64,000 nucleotides of DNA from Phlegmacium glaucopus (taxonomy: Eukaryota > Basidiomycota > Agaricomycetes > Agaricales > Cortinariaceae): positions 300,506 through 364,505 of the forward strand of contig MU130622.1 in NCBI GenBank assembly GCA_015039465.1, in the 5' to 3' direction. Shown here piece after piece: positions 1 through 11,946 of the stretch (position 1 is its first letter; the number at the start of each line of letters is the position of its first letter). The position numbers were made by a program, and so were the translations under genes. The notes under the pieces were generated by a model. The model ran no database searches, had not been told where the DNA came from, and saw only the letters and a list, made by a program, of their open reading frames with translations.

Positions 1-1173
1 CTACCCCTATAAAGAGTCTTTCGATCATACCTGGAACGACTACCTCTACCTCTACCTCTACCTCTACCTCTACCTCTACCTAAACTTATACGTAACCGAT
101 ACCTATAACTACTGTGTCAACAACAACCGTTGTGTCTTTCCTCGGTGTCACTGAACCTCAGGTTACTCAAGACAGTACGTTTCTAATTCCGTTACTCCCT
201 ACGTAACGACCTACCAATGTTCCACCTTCGTCTAGGAGGTAGGAATGGAGGATGTGCAGTATGGAACTGTTCTAGTCTACTTGAGTGAGACCTCGTGAAA
301 CAACGTACCTCGTTTAGGTCTCCATGACAGTTTCGTATACGACGGGTACGTCGTCAAGACGTCTTCCGTTGACCTTAGTGATAAGTAAGAAACGTATACC
401 GATCTTTCGAACGACGGTTCAACTGTCTTGATCTTGTTTAGTTTCAACTATACACAGGGAGTTCGACATAACGAATACGTCCTCTTATGTTTCTAGTGTA
501 GTGTACAGGTAAGTAACCGTTCCCCTTCTGAGGTACACCGTTCCGTGTGATATTTGGAACAAGACCTTTCTTTGGTTTTGGAACACGTGTTAAATCATAT
601 GAAAGATAGAGTCGTTATTAATTCCGAAATATACGGTTGCGACTTTGACGAGTCGAGAACTCTGTAGCTCTACGTTAATACTTTCTTCGATATGTAAACC
701 AAATATGTCGAAGAGTTTACTTCTGAAAGAGTCTAAAATCACTACCGATACAAGTGACATACGTTGTACTCCAGTTCCCTGAGAAATTTCTAGGAGCTCT
801 GTAACGAAAACGTGAGAGTTGACTACCACGGGTCGACTGATACTTCTTTGTTAGTCTATGTACCTAACAACAAAATTATAACGAGTTGAACGGTCCATCA
901 GATACCATGTTCCCTTCATTACAATATAAAGGATACCGGTATGGACCGGGTTTAGGAGGACCACTAAATCTCTCGAAAAATATGTATTACAAAGTTGTGT
1001 ACCGAGTCCGATCACTTCCCTATACCCATACCCTACGATAACTTAGAAGTATGAAACAAGTGGCTCGTGTAGAAACGTACCAATTACCTCTATACGAACC
1101 GAGACGTTTTACATCACCATACCGACCCGTAAGTCGTGAAAAACCTCTAGCAAAATGTTACCATGTTCCCCGT
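1..1173. mobile_element. Tnp2/CACTA transposase core, present in wrong polarity (complement only)
   Basis: Neither strand, read normally, gives a long protein here. If each base is complemented and the result read left to right from base 1, it is one open frame of 391 codons, ending at a stop-like triplet at 1174-1176. That frame has the hallmarks of basidiomycete Tnp2-type transposases: an acidic Gly-Asp repeat (codons about 15-27), a Cys-rich segment with CPFIGKGKTPCG (about 170-181), a block with ALSTDGAQL, then the core motif PMAIPGPNPPGDLESFLY and the stretch WDAIESSYF ... GDMLGSAKCSGMAGHSALFGDRF. Such a frame cannot arise by chance, and inverting real DNA always reverse-complements it, so the record itself is probably corrupted here. 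The product would be the cut-and-paste transposase of a CACTA-like element. The C-terminal part is outside the window. Confidence 0.88.
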
Positions 1174-1807
1174 ACTATATATGTCCTCCTCTTCCTCCTC
1201 CTCCTTATCATCACCAGAGTCCTCATCAGAGTCCTCATCATCATCATCAGATGTGTCCTTCATATCACTAGCAGGCTCCTCCTCCTCCTCCTCATCATCA
1301 TCAGAGTCCTCATCAGAGTCCTCCTCATTATCATCAGACGTGTCCTTCATATCACTAGCAGGAGATATGCCCTCCTCTGAGTCAGAAGCATTGGGAGGAG
1401 AGACATTTTCATCTATAATACTATTGGACTGGTCATCATTATTATCAATGACGCTAAGGCTGCTGGAACAAGCTGTAACAGAGCCAATGTCAGATCTTGC
1501 TCCATCTTAGAGTATTTTTTTGATTAACTTGTTCTAATGATTATACTTATATCTGTAAGACACATACCTGGGACTTCATATCATGATATAGAGTCAGCAC
1601 ATTAGTTTATGATAGTAAAATACACAGACCTGAAACTGAATTTGCTAACGACTCTTTGGTTTTCTGAATGCCATTTTGCAGCATAGTAGTATAGATCTCA
1701 GAATAATTCCCAGCTTCCAAATGTTTGATATCATCATCTAGATGTCGTTTTATGGTCCTTGAGATTTGAATCTTTGGAGGTTGGCACTTTATACAGTAGC
1801 AGAACAT
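1174..1807 (-). CDS. Tnp2/CACTA transposase, N-terminal part
   Basis: Leftward gene. The first exon (about 1620-1807) starts MFCYCIKCQPPKIQISRTIK, the CYCxKC zinc-finger-like start usual for Agaricomycete Tnp2 transposases. A second exon (about 1507 down) begins after an acceptor near 1510 and encodes an acidic, Ser/Asp/Glu-rich linker with two copies of a PASDMKDTSDD...EDSDEDS repeat. Normal-polarity coding should continue past 1174 but runs into a stop at 1147-1149. If the polarity of bases 1-1173 is corrected, this linker joins in frame to the transposase core at exactly that point (both sides fall on codon boundaries). The identification of the family comes from the start motif and from the core described in the preceding entry. 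The intron between the two exons (about 1510-1620) is inferred. Confidence 0.7.
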
Positions 1808-2276
1808 GGTGGTTAGATGTAAGTTTGTTATCTCAAATCAGATCGGTATGATTAAGTCATATGACTATTCCATCACATGACTTTTAAACTCGACGCTCGT
1901 CTAAGTACTAAGTACTTGAATGAATCTACTTTCTATTCATGGGGAGTAGTACTCATACTACTCAAACATAAATGACCATGCTTATTTATATCACGTAGAG
2001 CCAGAAGAGTGAGACTGAGTAAGAAGAAAATGAACAGCAACTGGTATGTAGGTCATATATGGGTAGCTGATGAAACCTCAACCCACTGAGTCCCCAGTTA
2101 GTTCACTATAATTTAACAACAAGAAGTAAATTTATTACCGTTATGTTCAAATCTCTACCAGCCACGTTGGACTAAATCAATAACACAATAATGAGAAATA
2201 AGTGAGTGACTTCCAAAAGGTATACAAATAAAGTGTTGTTATTAACATCACGCGCAGTTGCCAACAAACTACAACC
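1808..2276. promoter_or_regulatory. Intergenic region between divergent genes of the CACTA-like element
   Basis: 469 bp between the start of the leftward transposase and the rightward gene at 2277, so it should hold both promoters. It is AT-rich and contains several TGACT-type words like those concentrated at 5160-5620. No clear TATA box can be assigned. Confidence 0.4.
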
Positions 2277-5049
2277 ATGTCAACATCATTCCCAAACTTC
2301 AACGACAACTTCCAGTTTCCTTTTGGTGGTTCTCAGCTTCCGCAAGTTCCACCTGAGGATGAGCTTCCTGAGCTACTGAAACACCCTGCAGTTATGAACC
2401 TCTATCGTCAAAACCAGGCCCTACAAGCGTCACAAATTAAACTACAAGAAACACAAACGAAACTGACGGAATCAACCCTTACCCTGCAGAGCACTAACCT
2501 TGCTCTCCAGAGCCAGCTTTTTTCCCTGGAAACGGAACTCACAACAGCGAAACACAAGGTTAGTAACCTAACTGCCGAGCTTCAAAGCCTTCAAGTAAAT
2601 ACAAGCCTGTGAGTCTTTTATGGTTTATGTTAACTATTTTAACATATACTACATATCTCTCAGTAGCCAAGTATCACTTCACTCTTCTCCGGCGACATCC
2701 CTCCATCCAAGCGACTCCATCTCCCAAAGCCACCAATCGGGTTCTCATGTTTCATATGTCCCAACCCTACCAGCTCAGCCTACGTTGCGACCCTCTCAAT
2801 ACCCTTTTGAGGTCCTCTGGCTTCTAAAAGACTGCCGACAAGATGCAGATGTCAATATCCAAGAGTCGAACAAGTCGCGGCCAAGCATGGACAGAGCCAT
2901 CCGTCACCCCGATGGCACCATGATTAGCGATAGTGAATGGTCCGCCATCAAGGCATCAGCTCGGAGGATCACAAATGAACTGTCAGCGCTTCCAGATCAT
3001 ATACATGGGTCATCTCGCCAAGCAAGGATGCGAAAGACAAAAATGTACTATCAGACTCACTATGCCAAGGATTGGGTGAGCGCTCTATTGAGACTAGAGG
3101 CTGAGCAACCTTTACTGAAATTATGTGCTTCTAACTGGAAAGCAGATCATGTCCTCGGCAATTCAATTCAAGCAATAGCTTCCAAGGACTCAAGTTCGAC
3201 TTTAAAGCAAAAACACAAGAAGAAGAAGCAGGAGAAGGGAAAAGAGAAGGGAAAGGAGAAGGAGAAGGTCAGGGACGACACTGACAATGATGAGGTGTTG
3301 AGTAACAAGAATGCCAGTATGTTTTCTTATTCTCTATATCATTACATTGCTTACTTTCTTTTCAGGCGATTCCTCTCTTCAAAGTGCCACTCTGCTTGAA
3401 GACACCGCTGACATTTCCATGGGATCACCCACAATGAGTAGGGCGAGCAGTATGAAGCAGCCTGGCCCATCTAATCAACATGAGCAAAAACCGGCCAAGA
3501 AACATCAACAGCAGGATAGTGGACGGCCAGCATCTGGGTTCAATTGGATGACCCCCTTAACAGCGTCGATTCCTAGTGCAAAGGCCATTGTGACATCTAC
3601 ACCTACGACTATCCCACCCGGCACGTTGGCATTTACATTTATCCATGTTGAATCCTCATGTAATGTATTCTCCTTAATGAAATGTAAAGGTACTAACTTC
3701 AACATAAGATGCAGTCCTGAAAAGTACGTGCACATCTTATACCCAGCCTCGGTGCTAAAAAACTACATCAGATGTGCTTATGCAAGAGTTCCCTTCCCTT
3801 TGTTGCGGTATTGACCTCATGAATACAATGGGGGCGAATCCCAACTTTGGAGTAGGAATAACTCCATCCCTTACGTCTGATTTCCTCTCCAGGATCAAAA
3901 ATGTGGACCCTACTAATCCTAGCCTCTCCAAGGATGATACCGGACCCTCCTGGGGACATCATCAATTCACTAGTGGAAGTATGACCATTAAATCTGTCAT
4001 TCAATCCTGGGACTGCGTCAGAACCAACATAATCGCATGCAAACTTATTGCCGCTGCCATCAAGACCTGCAAAGTTGCTCGTCATATCTGTTTTGAGCAG
4101 AACATCCACACCACTTCATTCCTAGCCAACGCATATCTTTCCAATCTGGTTGATGAACTTTGTGACATGTGGGTCAAAGCAGGCAGAGTAAGTTTAATCT
4201 GTCCATTTTTACCACCATGCTAATGACCATGGTTGCGAAGCCCATGTCAATGGCTCAGACTAGTACTATAGCAATGGACCTTGACCCTGGCTCAGGCCAT
4301 CAAACACCGTCATCATCAACATCGGCGGCTCAACCTAGTACTAGGGCAACCCCAATGGACCCTGGCTCAGGCCATCAAACACCTCCATCGTCACCAACTG
4401 TGCCCTTATCATCACCACAGCCCTCAATATTTATAGGTACTAGTAGTACATCAGCACATTCAGCTCCGTCACTAACAGGTGAAAATATGGTTGGAGTAAC
4501 AACGGGAAACTCCAGAGACACAGGTCCAGGTCTACGAAGTCGCAATGGAGGTTTGGCTCATGGAGGTGTAACAAGCAAGGGTTCGGTGGCAGGCGTAAAA
4601 CCAAACACAGGGCTGCATGTGATTAATCAATTGTTTTGAGGTTTACATGATGGGCTAGCTGCTAACTTATTGATTTTTATCGCTAGGTGCTCACCAAAGA
4701 TGAACTTAGAGGATGGATCCAGAACAAGAGCATAGTTATTGCCTTGGGCAACAAGCAGAAATCAAAAGACGGTAAGTAGCCCCATTAATAATATTGAATC
4801 ACAATCTGATTTTCTTCCCCAATTGAATTTATGCAGATTTGATCAAGTTCATAAGGAATGCCCCGCCAGACCAACAACCTACGGAAGACCAAGTTGACGC
4901 TATCATTGCAGAGGTATGATGCGTTCATCACTATACGGAAGTACACATTAACAGGTTTACACCAGCGCAAGGCTAGAAAGGCAGCACAGAAGGCTGGTAA
5001 CTCAAAGGTCATCGACGTCGCAGATGGCGGTCCTGGTCATCCAAGTTGA
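2277..5049 (+). CDS. Second gene of the CACTA-like element; unknown function, coiled-coil N-terminus
   Basis: Multi-exon gene. Exon 1 (2277-2608) encodes a Pro-rich start followed by a Gln/Leu/Thr heptad-like coiled coil (about residues 35-110). A donor at 2609 and acceptor at 2663 keep frame into exon 2 (2664-3316), which ends in a Lys/Glu run of about 20 residues; exon 3 starts at 3366. Later exons lie around 3772-4190, 4687-4772 and 4836-4914, with the 3' end uncertain (as far as 5049). I recognise no catalytic motif. Its place, divergent from a Tnp2 transposase and next to a TGAC-rich repeat tract, fits the second (TnpA-like, DNA-binding) gene of CACTA elements, but that is inference. It could also be an unrelated repeat-family gene of mushrooms. 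Exon boundaries after 3650 are tentative. Confidence 0.5.
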
Positions 5050-5189
5050 CCATGACTGCTTTGGCTATTCCTTAACATCCCTTGGCCACAAAGTCCATGT
5101 CCTGGAGGCCCCACAGTCTTAATTTTGAATCCTGATTATTGGTAGCTGTTGCCCCTGCACCTAGATTTATATTTTATGTTGATAATCAA

Positions 5190-5337
5190 ATGACATTTGA
5201 ACGACTTTTAAATGACTTTTAAATGACTTTTAAATGACTTTAAATGACTATTAAATGACTTTAAATGACTATTAAATGACTATTAAATGACTTTTAAACG
5301 ACTATTAAATGACTTTTAAACGACTATTAAATGACTG
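5190..5337. repeat. Tandem repeat, unit about 11-12 bp (AATGACTTTTA)
   Basis: About a dozen imperfect units such as AATGACTTTTA, AATGACTATTA and ACGACTATTA follow one another without gaps. It lies just downstream of the gene at 2277-5049 and may be a subterminal repeat array of the CACTA-like element. Confidence 0.85.
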
Positions 5338-5934
5338 AAATGTTACGTGTCTTGACCATTACCTGACTACAAGTCAATGGAGCACGACTACATGCTGACA
5401 TTGACCATTGGACTACTTGTGACTATTATATGACGTTTGGTGTACATTTACATGACTATACATTCCAAATTGTATGAGGTGGTGATTGACTATTGATTGA
5501 CTTACATTATCAAGTACTAGTCAAAAATTTTGTAATTTAGTCAGAGTTTAGTAAAGCAACATGACTTCGCACGACTCCGTGTGACATTGACCTGACTTTG
5601 ACCTGACATTCGTTTTTCCTGAGCATCATGCTTCACGTAAGAATATCAATACCGTTCGTTAATGGTTGGATTTCTAAACCGGCTTGTGAACCACACTGGA
5701 GAGTTTGTTCAAATAGTTCATGGTCATTGAGCCGTGCCACTGCCTTACCTTGATTACCCATGACATGGTCATGTAGCACTGTAAGATAGAGGGATTAACT
5801 TTGTGAACGTTGGTCCCTATTCAAACCCTTCTCTGACAAAGGATCTAATTTACATTCACTTACCCTAACAATACTGCTGCTTTGCAGCATAACGGATCCC
5901 TGATCAGCCTCACATTCCTCTTCCCTTGGCATGT
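5338..5934. other. No gene; TGAC-rich low-complexity tract then plain AT-rich DNA
   Basis: From 5338 to about 5620 the words TGACT, TGACC and TGACA recur every 10-25 bases (e.g. CTTGACCATTACCTGACTAC, GACCTGACTTTGACCTGACA). Dispersed short words near the end of an element are typical of CACTA subterminal repeats. From 5620 to 5934 nothing is recognisable; the CACTA element's outer terminus was not found. Confidence 0.4.
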
Positions 5935-5952
5935 GCATCAGGAAGATGTCCA
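5935..5952 (+). repeat. Left terminal inverted repeat of the Plavaka element
   Basis: GCATCAGGAAGATGTCCA, the exact reverse complement of 12360-12377. The similarity continues inward more loosely (TTAGTTTCTG versus AAAGTTTCTG). Confidence 0.85.
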
Positions 5953-5980
5953 TTTAGTTTCTGTGTTTTCAGACATTTTC

Positions 5981-6032
5981 GTAGGTTTCCAGGTTTCCAG
6001 AAACCTGGAAACCTGGAAACCCTGAAACCTAC
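5981..6032. repeat. Palindromic GGTTTCCAG tract (left subterminal repeat)
   Basis: The left arm GTAGGTTTCCAGGTTTCCAG (5981-6000) is mirrored by a near-perfect complementary arm ending at 6032, so the tract can fold into a hairpin of about 20 bp. The same words recur at the other end of the element (12159-12345). Confidence 0.75.
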
Positions 6033-6094
6033 ATAAATAATGTACTGGTAGTCTATAGAGAGACAGAAAATCAAGATAAATACAAGGAAAAAAA

Positions 6095-9000
6095 TTAACC
6101 AGTCAAAAATTCGTGTGCATGATGGTCAACATAGTGGTTTATGAAGAAAGAATTAAAACTATCTAAAGCATCGTGATGGCTGAAGCCTTCAGGCACTCTA
6201 TTGGAACCAAAGACACCCAAAAGGCGCGCACCCCGCCCAATACTATCAATCTAAACCACATCCCACAAACGCTACAGCCTCACAGAACACTCCCCAAGAC
6301 GCACACTCAACATCCCAGTATACCAAACACATCGTCCAACACCGTCAGCCACCAACCAAGCGACGAAAGCCCATCAGAAAACCCCGGGCCGATAAAAGAA
6401 AAAGAAAAAAAGACCCAAAACGAACAAAACCAAGCCCCGCAACCCAAGGTCCGCCCCACCGAGCACAACAAAGACCATATAAAAAACAACAACAACGACA
6501 AAGAACGGGCTTGAGCGGATACGTTCACGGAGCATGCCACCTGCCCCACATATATCACTAGGTGAATAGAAAGTCGCAAGAGCTGAGTGGTGTACATGGA
6601 TCTTTCTGGAAAACAATGGACATTCCTCTAAAAGTGAAGGAGGTTGCTCTGTGTTGGGATGATCAAACTGGTAAATAAATTGCCAAAACGCTAAAGGGAA
6701 TTGAGGTTGGCAGATGTACTGGGCAAGTTGTTCAAGAGATTTTGGATATCGAGGTTCTGAACGAGGATGAATACTTCAAGAAAGATTACCAGGGAACAAA
6801 TACGCACAAATTCTTGCAGCTAACTTGACATCTGAGAGTGAGTTCGATGGTGTACCATCAATGGGCCCACCATCATCTTCATCATCTTCATTATCCTGAC
6901 CGTGATCATTGTTGTTCACCAACTCGCTCTCCATATCCAATAGCGCCAGAACCTCTTCATTTTCTTGAGCCATCCTGGCCATGTATGATGCCATTGTGCC
7001 TGCCATCATTCCCTGTTTTGCGAAGATCTGGTGAAGAGCAGCCATTTTTTCTAGCCGTAGGATGGTACAAAGCATTTGGTTGAGAGCCTTATATCAGCTC
7101 GAACGTCGCCATGGTTCCTTGACAGCCTTGATATGCTTTGACTCGGTAATTGATGAACACAGGCCGTTTGGGGATCCAAAGAGCTGAATGGAGAGATAAT
7201 AGTGGAATAGTGCATGTTGGCAAGGTAAAGAAATGGAGGTGCGAACGCCAGCAGCAACAAATATATCCCGTAATTTGTGGAACCGGTCGACACAGCCACA
7301 AAAGCGTTCAAGAGCAGAAGCAGAGATTGCATTCCGGCGTGCCACGTAGCAGGCTTCCATGAAAGCTGCAATGGCCTGCACCATTGCAGAAGGTACGTAT
7401 CCTGCAATTGCAGCAAGATATACCTATAAAGGGAGTTAGAACAAATTGGAATGGAGAGGTCAATTGAAAATAATACAAGCCTTCATCAATGCCTTTGAGT
7501 CGTCACCAGTCCACTGATTATAGTCCCGTCCATCTGGAAATCGACGTAGTCCAGGAAATGGAGGAACAGCCGATATCCTGCAGAGAGTATCATTAGTTTG
7601 GCATAAAAATGAAAAAAATGAAATGAAAAAAACACACCGATGATCTATGTCTTCGATGATCACTAACGCAGCTGTGAGCCCATGAGTCATAATGAGGTAC
7701 TCTCCAACCCATTCTACCAGATGATCTTTGAATATTCCCTTGATAAGTTGGTGCAACAAATCAGGTGCTAGGAGTTCATGAATGTTGGCGCGAGGGAAAG
7801 AGTGAGTGAATGGCTAGTCAAAATGCTTCAGAGGAGATACGGAACATGGAGAGAGAAAAACGCACCACAATATCAGAGCGGATCCCAAAATCATCCCATA
7901 GCACACCAGGATCAAAATTTCGAAGGAGAAAATCAGTCTTCTCATGAGTTCGTCGATGACTTCCTGGTTGATCTAGATTGGTTGGCATTGAGTCACATCT
8001 TGATGAGTGAAAGAGTGTCAATTTGATACAAACTATGAATGATCAATTGTGAAACTTACTTTGGGCACCAGTTTGAGACAATGCCGCTCAGCCAAACCTG
8101 TTCTGGATAATCCGCTATGTAGGGCCCAAGGCTAAAGACAGCACGGCGGAAGTGCCCATCAGGACACCTGACAACCTTCAGGGCGTTCATGTATGGCTTG
8201 AGTGGGGAAAAGACGACTTCAAGGCATTTATGGTAGAGCTGGCGGCAGAATTTTTGAAACGCTGGCTTCTTTCTTTGGCATTTGCTTGCTAAAGGTGGTG
8301 TGCGTTGAGCAAAAATATACTGCATGAAAGATTACTTACTTTTAGGAATCGGTAGGAAAGCTACAGGTATTACACCATTGCCATGTGCACACCGTGCAGT
8401 ATTTGAGATATTGCCAATTGAAGCATATACCGGGTGATACTCCTGGTGGCCAGTAGCAACCAAGACCGTTGTTTTATCACTTCCAGCTATAACTGGTACG
8501 AGCATAGCCCCACGTGTAGCAGTGCCATTTTGCGCAATATCATCCTAAATGAATTATCAGTCGCGGCCTAGTTGCCACATTTTAAATAGAAAACACTTAC
8601 CCCTTCCTTCCACGCCCAGTGACCAGACATGAGGTTCGACCACACTCGCTCGCCATCAGGCCCAAATTCTTGGTAGGGTGTAAAATCAAATTTGCCTTCG
8701 AACTCTGAAGTTGCAAGTTGTTGCTCAACCACAGACAATATATCACGTGTGTTGAGCTCATACTGCTGCTCCATCCATTGGGGTGCAATTCCGTCAGGTT
8801 TGGGTCCTTTGTACATGAAACTGTAGGTCTTCCATGGAGTGTTGCCGGCCTGGATAGAGTCGATGGTGTCGTAGAGCTCCTTAGCTGAATTCCAGGGCAC
8901 GTCACCATTGGACTTGTTCTTGATGATCGAGGCAAGCCATAAATTGAGGCCGTCATTGATTTCACGTTCCGAAGATTGTAACTTGACATAGTGATACTGA

Positions 9001-9336
9001 GCCCAGTCAAATGAAAGTCGATCTTCGAATGGCGCCCAGAGATTATCTGGTGTTTCATCAAGGGGTTTTGCTGGGGTTGGCTCTGGGATGGGATTGTGAA
9101 GGAACGAGCCATCCTCCGCACATGGTTGAGCTGACAAAGTTGCTAGTTAGCTCATGCTGATGCATTAGTAAAAGAAGGGTGAACTCACCAGTGAGGTAAC
9201 TGTGTCAGACACGTACATATTTGGTGCTGTCTTCAGGCAGTGAACTTGAAGGTGTTGGATGAATCGCTTTGGTATGACAAGCCAGACTGCCGCTCAAAGC
9301 AAAGTGTCGGTTGCAAAAACTGCAATTGTAAGACAT
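6095..9336 (-). pseudogene. Plavaka transposase, C-terminal coding part degraded
   Basis: Cut-and-paste transposase of the Plavaka family. The start at 9336 gives MSYNCSFCNRHFALSGSL, a C2H2 zinc finger (C-x2-C ... H-x4-H). Following exons carry the family blocks in order: SFDWAQYHYV and SEREINDGLNLWLASIIK (about 8900-9010), ELYDTIDSIQAGNTPWKTY, WMEQQYELNTRD, EFGPDGERVWSNLMSGHWAW (about 8610-8690), FCRQLYHKCLEVVFSPLK, CPDGHFRRAVFSLGPYIADY (8100-8190), THEKTDFLL, LLHQLIKGIFKDHLVEW, PPFPGLRRFPDGRD, TGDDSKALMKA, ARRNAISASALERF and FGSPNGLCSSITESKHIKAV (7130-7180). The C-terminus is recognisable at 6540-6730 (LEQLAQYICQPQFPLAFWQ; YSPSDICGAGGMLRERIRSS) and at the stop (DALDSFNSFFINHYVDHHAH, stop 6095-6097). 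Between about 6200 and 6515 the frame is corrupted with stops and a strong G+T bias on the coding strand. Introns are short. Confidence 0.85.
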
Positions 9337-9565
9337 TGGAATTCGATGAGAATTAAATGGCATTGCAGGCGATGTTTGGAAAATGTAAAGGACAAGCGAG
9401 AAAATGGACTTGAACACAAAAAAAAAAGTGAGCGTTAGCCCTGAGGTGAAAATGAACTTTGGTTTCAGGTTTTCTCCAAACAAGTAATAAATAACCCCAC
9501 TAGTCTCTAGAGGCCACGTCACCCCTTCCACCCACATCCAAATATCATATTTTGACTGCCCTACT
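9337..9565. promoter_or_regulatory. Shared promoter region of the two divergent Plavaka genes
   Basis: 229 bp between the transposase start (9336) and the start at 9566. It includes a short A-run near 9418 and AT-rich stretches (AAGTAATAAATAACC at 9482-9496). No canonical TATA box is certain. Confidence 0.35.
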
Positions 9566-11946
9566 ATGCGCACACGTTCTGTCAAGTTGAAGACCGGGCC
9601 AACTCCAGCTCCAGCTGCAAGAGAAAGTGATGCTACATGGTCTCGAAAGAAGAGTCAAACACCAATCGCAGAAACTGTAGAATCCGACATACCTTTACCC
9701 CCACAACCAGCTGAAGATACCAGTGCTCAACCACCAAGGAAGCGAGGTCACAAGCCAAAGACAGTCACCAGCGATGCAGATGTAGAGCCTCCACCCAAGA
9801 AGGCAAAGTCAAGCGCATCCAAAGCCCTGCCCTCAAATCGAGACGCTCTTCCTGCACGTGGTGTTAGAAATAATCACCCAGCTATAAAGGCTAATGTCAT
9901 ACCTCCTACACGGCGCACCTCCAAGCAAGTGGCTGCTGAACGTGAAGCCATTCATAAGGCAGCTGAGGAAGAGGCTGAACGAGGTGAGGCAGCCATGAGG
10001 CTTCTTGCAGAGATGCAGGTAGATGAAGAAATGTTCGACAAGGACATGGAGATTGATAACCCACACCACCTTGCCGCAGTGGGAGTGCGTAGTCGAGCAG
10101 AGAGTGGAGACGATGGGGGCAAGAGCTTTGAGTCCATTAGCTCAGGCCTAGATTCCAACACTGACGAAGATGAGCCTGTCAAGGATATTGTGAGTAAAGT
10201 GTTAGCCTAAAATAACATTTCCCCGCTCACCAAAACACTTGCTGAATTTGTTTGAAGGTCAAGAACACAGCAAAACAAGGCAAAGGGAGGAGAACAACTG
10301 TCCGGGGTGATATCGATGGGATGGCTGAGAGAATATGTGGTGGTCAGAGGGCAAGACTTGGGGTTACTGTGACTCAGAAGCATGAATCACGGTAAGTTAC
10401 GGTCTCACATCAAAGACCTTATCTGATTTTCCCAACTGTTCAGCTTCAGCCGCACAGATACCATGCCAAAGAAGTACACCAACAGCGGCCTACGCTCAGA
10501 CTTAAAGGCTAACAGTAGCCAATATGGAACTGAAGATAATGCTGGAATTGGCGGCCTCAACAATGATGATGCATATGCAACAAGGCCCAATTATACCCAC
10601 GGTAAAGCCTTACCAGGACCTCCAGCTGTACAATATCCTGCCCAACTTAGGCGCGATCCAACTCGCAAGAATGATGTATAGTATTCCATTTACTTGTAGT
10701 ACCATCTTTTCATGACTATATCCCTGTTAGATGGTCAATATGACTCTCGATGACAACGATTGGGAGCCTCAAATGGTGTGTACAATTTCTCCTGCTTCAA
10801 CTCTGAACTGCCTGGATCCAACTTCTTCCATCCAGCAGAACACCAAACCAGCAAAAACATGCAATGCGAAGCCCAAAGTCCCAAAGAGGAAGGCTCCGAT
10901 GCAAGTCCCCGAGATTAGGCCAACTAAGGTCAACGTCGACATGTCACTTCAGTGGACTTGCAATCCTCAGTGGGCAGCCGCTTTTATTCCTTCACTGACG
11001 CAGGCACTCTATACCTCGTGCAAGCCCTTTGAAGACTTCAAACGTGACTCAGCTGCATTCTTAGACACCATACAGGAAGTATTTGACACTTCTTTCCCAC
11101 ATGTTGAATATACTCTGCAATCTAGCGATGCCTTGGTGGCTGAGGTATGGTTCCATTTTTTATCTACTATCTACTCGAGAATCAGGATCAATTCTGATGT
11201 TTGACACTTAGGCTTGTAAACGCCTCAACACACGACAATCAAAAATCGCCTCCGATGTTCTTGAGGAAGTCAAGCAATTTTTCAAGGACTGCGACTTTGC
11301 TGACAAACCCGAAAGTATCAAGGATTATTCGCTGTGGGCAGTGCGTTATGACGGACCTGGGTTTTATCAAGGACCAACCCCTCGTCAGTGCACCTATCCT
11401 CGAGATCATGCTAATTATATTGTAAGTCATTTGGCTCACTTCTTTTATCTATCATGCAATTGTCCTTACATTCAGTATATAGAAGCCAACGGGTGCGTTC
11501 CAATCCCATTTCATAATCAATGTTGCAAAGAAATTCCTTCGTTATGTGGAAAAGTCCCTCCTCGAGCCCAAAATTGATGCGAAACTGAACCCTCCTATTG
11601 GGCTCCTTGGGATGTTACTCCTTTCAGTAAGTTTTTCCTTGAAATTATGCAGGATAATCATCACACTACTTTATTTGTCTTTCAGGTTGAAAGAGCCTTT
11701 ACTGCGTACCTTGCGACCGGATCCTTCATTTCACCCCCTGATTTCACTCATGACCGGTACTGGAGAGAGTTAGATGTTTATATCCGCCAGATAGCAACAC
11801 TCCGTGAGCGAAACTGGAGCGAGATCCTTCACATGGCTTTAGAAGAGAATACGACTCGGAAAGACAACAAAATTGCCAATGTCTCGACAATTTCCGCCTT
11901 TTGGGAGAACCTTTACATTCCGAGCAGCCCAGACAAGCCTTACTAA
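9566..11946 (+). CDS. Plavaka accessory gene, DUF6532-like
   Basis: Multi-exon gene divergent from the transposase. The first exon (9566-about 10190) encodes a basic, Pro/Lys/Arg-rich N-terminus with nuclear-localisation-like clusters (PPRKRGHKPK, PPPKKAK) and an alpha-helical Glu/Ala/Arg segment. Middle exons (about 10255-10390, 10443-10680) are low complexity. The C-terminal exons (10731-11144, 11213-11420, about 11490-11625, 11686-11946) hold a conserved-looking helical domain with YDGPGFYQGPTPRQCTY and PPIGLLGMLLLSVERAFTAY. The GPG-x-GPTP block and the late 'GLL...VERAF' helix resemble DUF6532, a domain of unknown function common in mushroom transposon-linked proteins; I match it from memory and with moderate confidence. 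The stop is at 11944-11946. Confidence 0.55.

Noticed and set aside
41..92. Hexamer repeat (TACCTC)n resembling a telomere-like or microsatellite array
   Set aside because: It is the Gly-Asp codon repeat of the wrongly oriented transposase; complemented it reads GGAGAT repeats.
1051..1380. Rightward Leu/Ile-rich, membrane-like ORF
   Set aside because: Crosses the polarity breakpoint at 1173 and the low-complexity linker; an artefact of both.
1163..1510. Rightward Ser-rich ORF
   Set aside because: Antisense of the acidic Asp/Glu/Ser linker of the Tnp2 transposase.
6173..6514. Rightward Asn/Pro/Lys-rich 113-residue ORF
   Set aside because: Lies antisense to the degraded Plavaka transposase; its openness comes from the A/C-rich composition.
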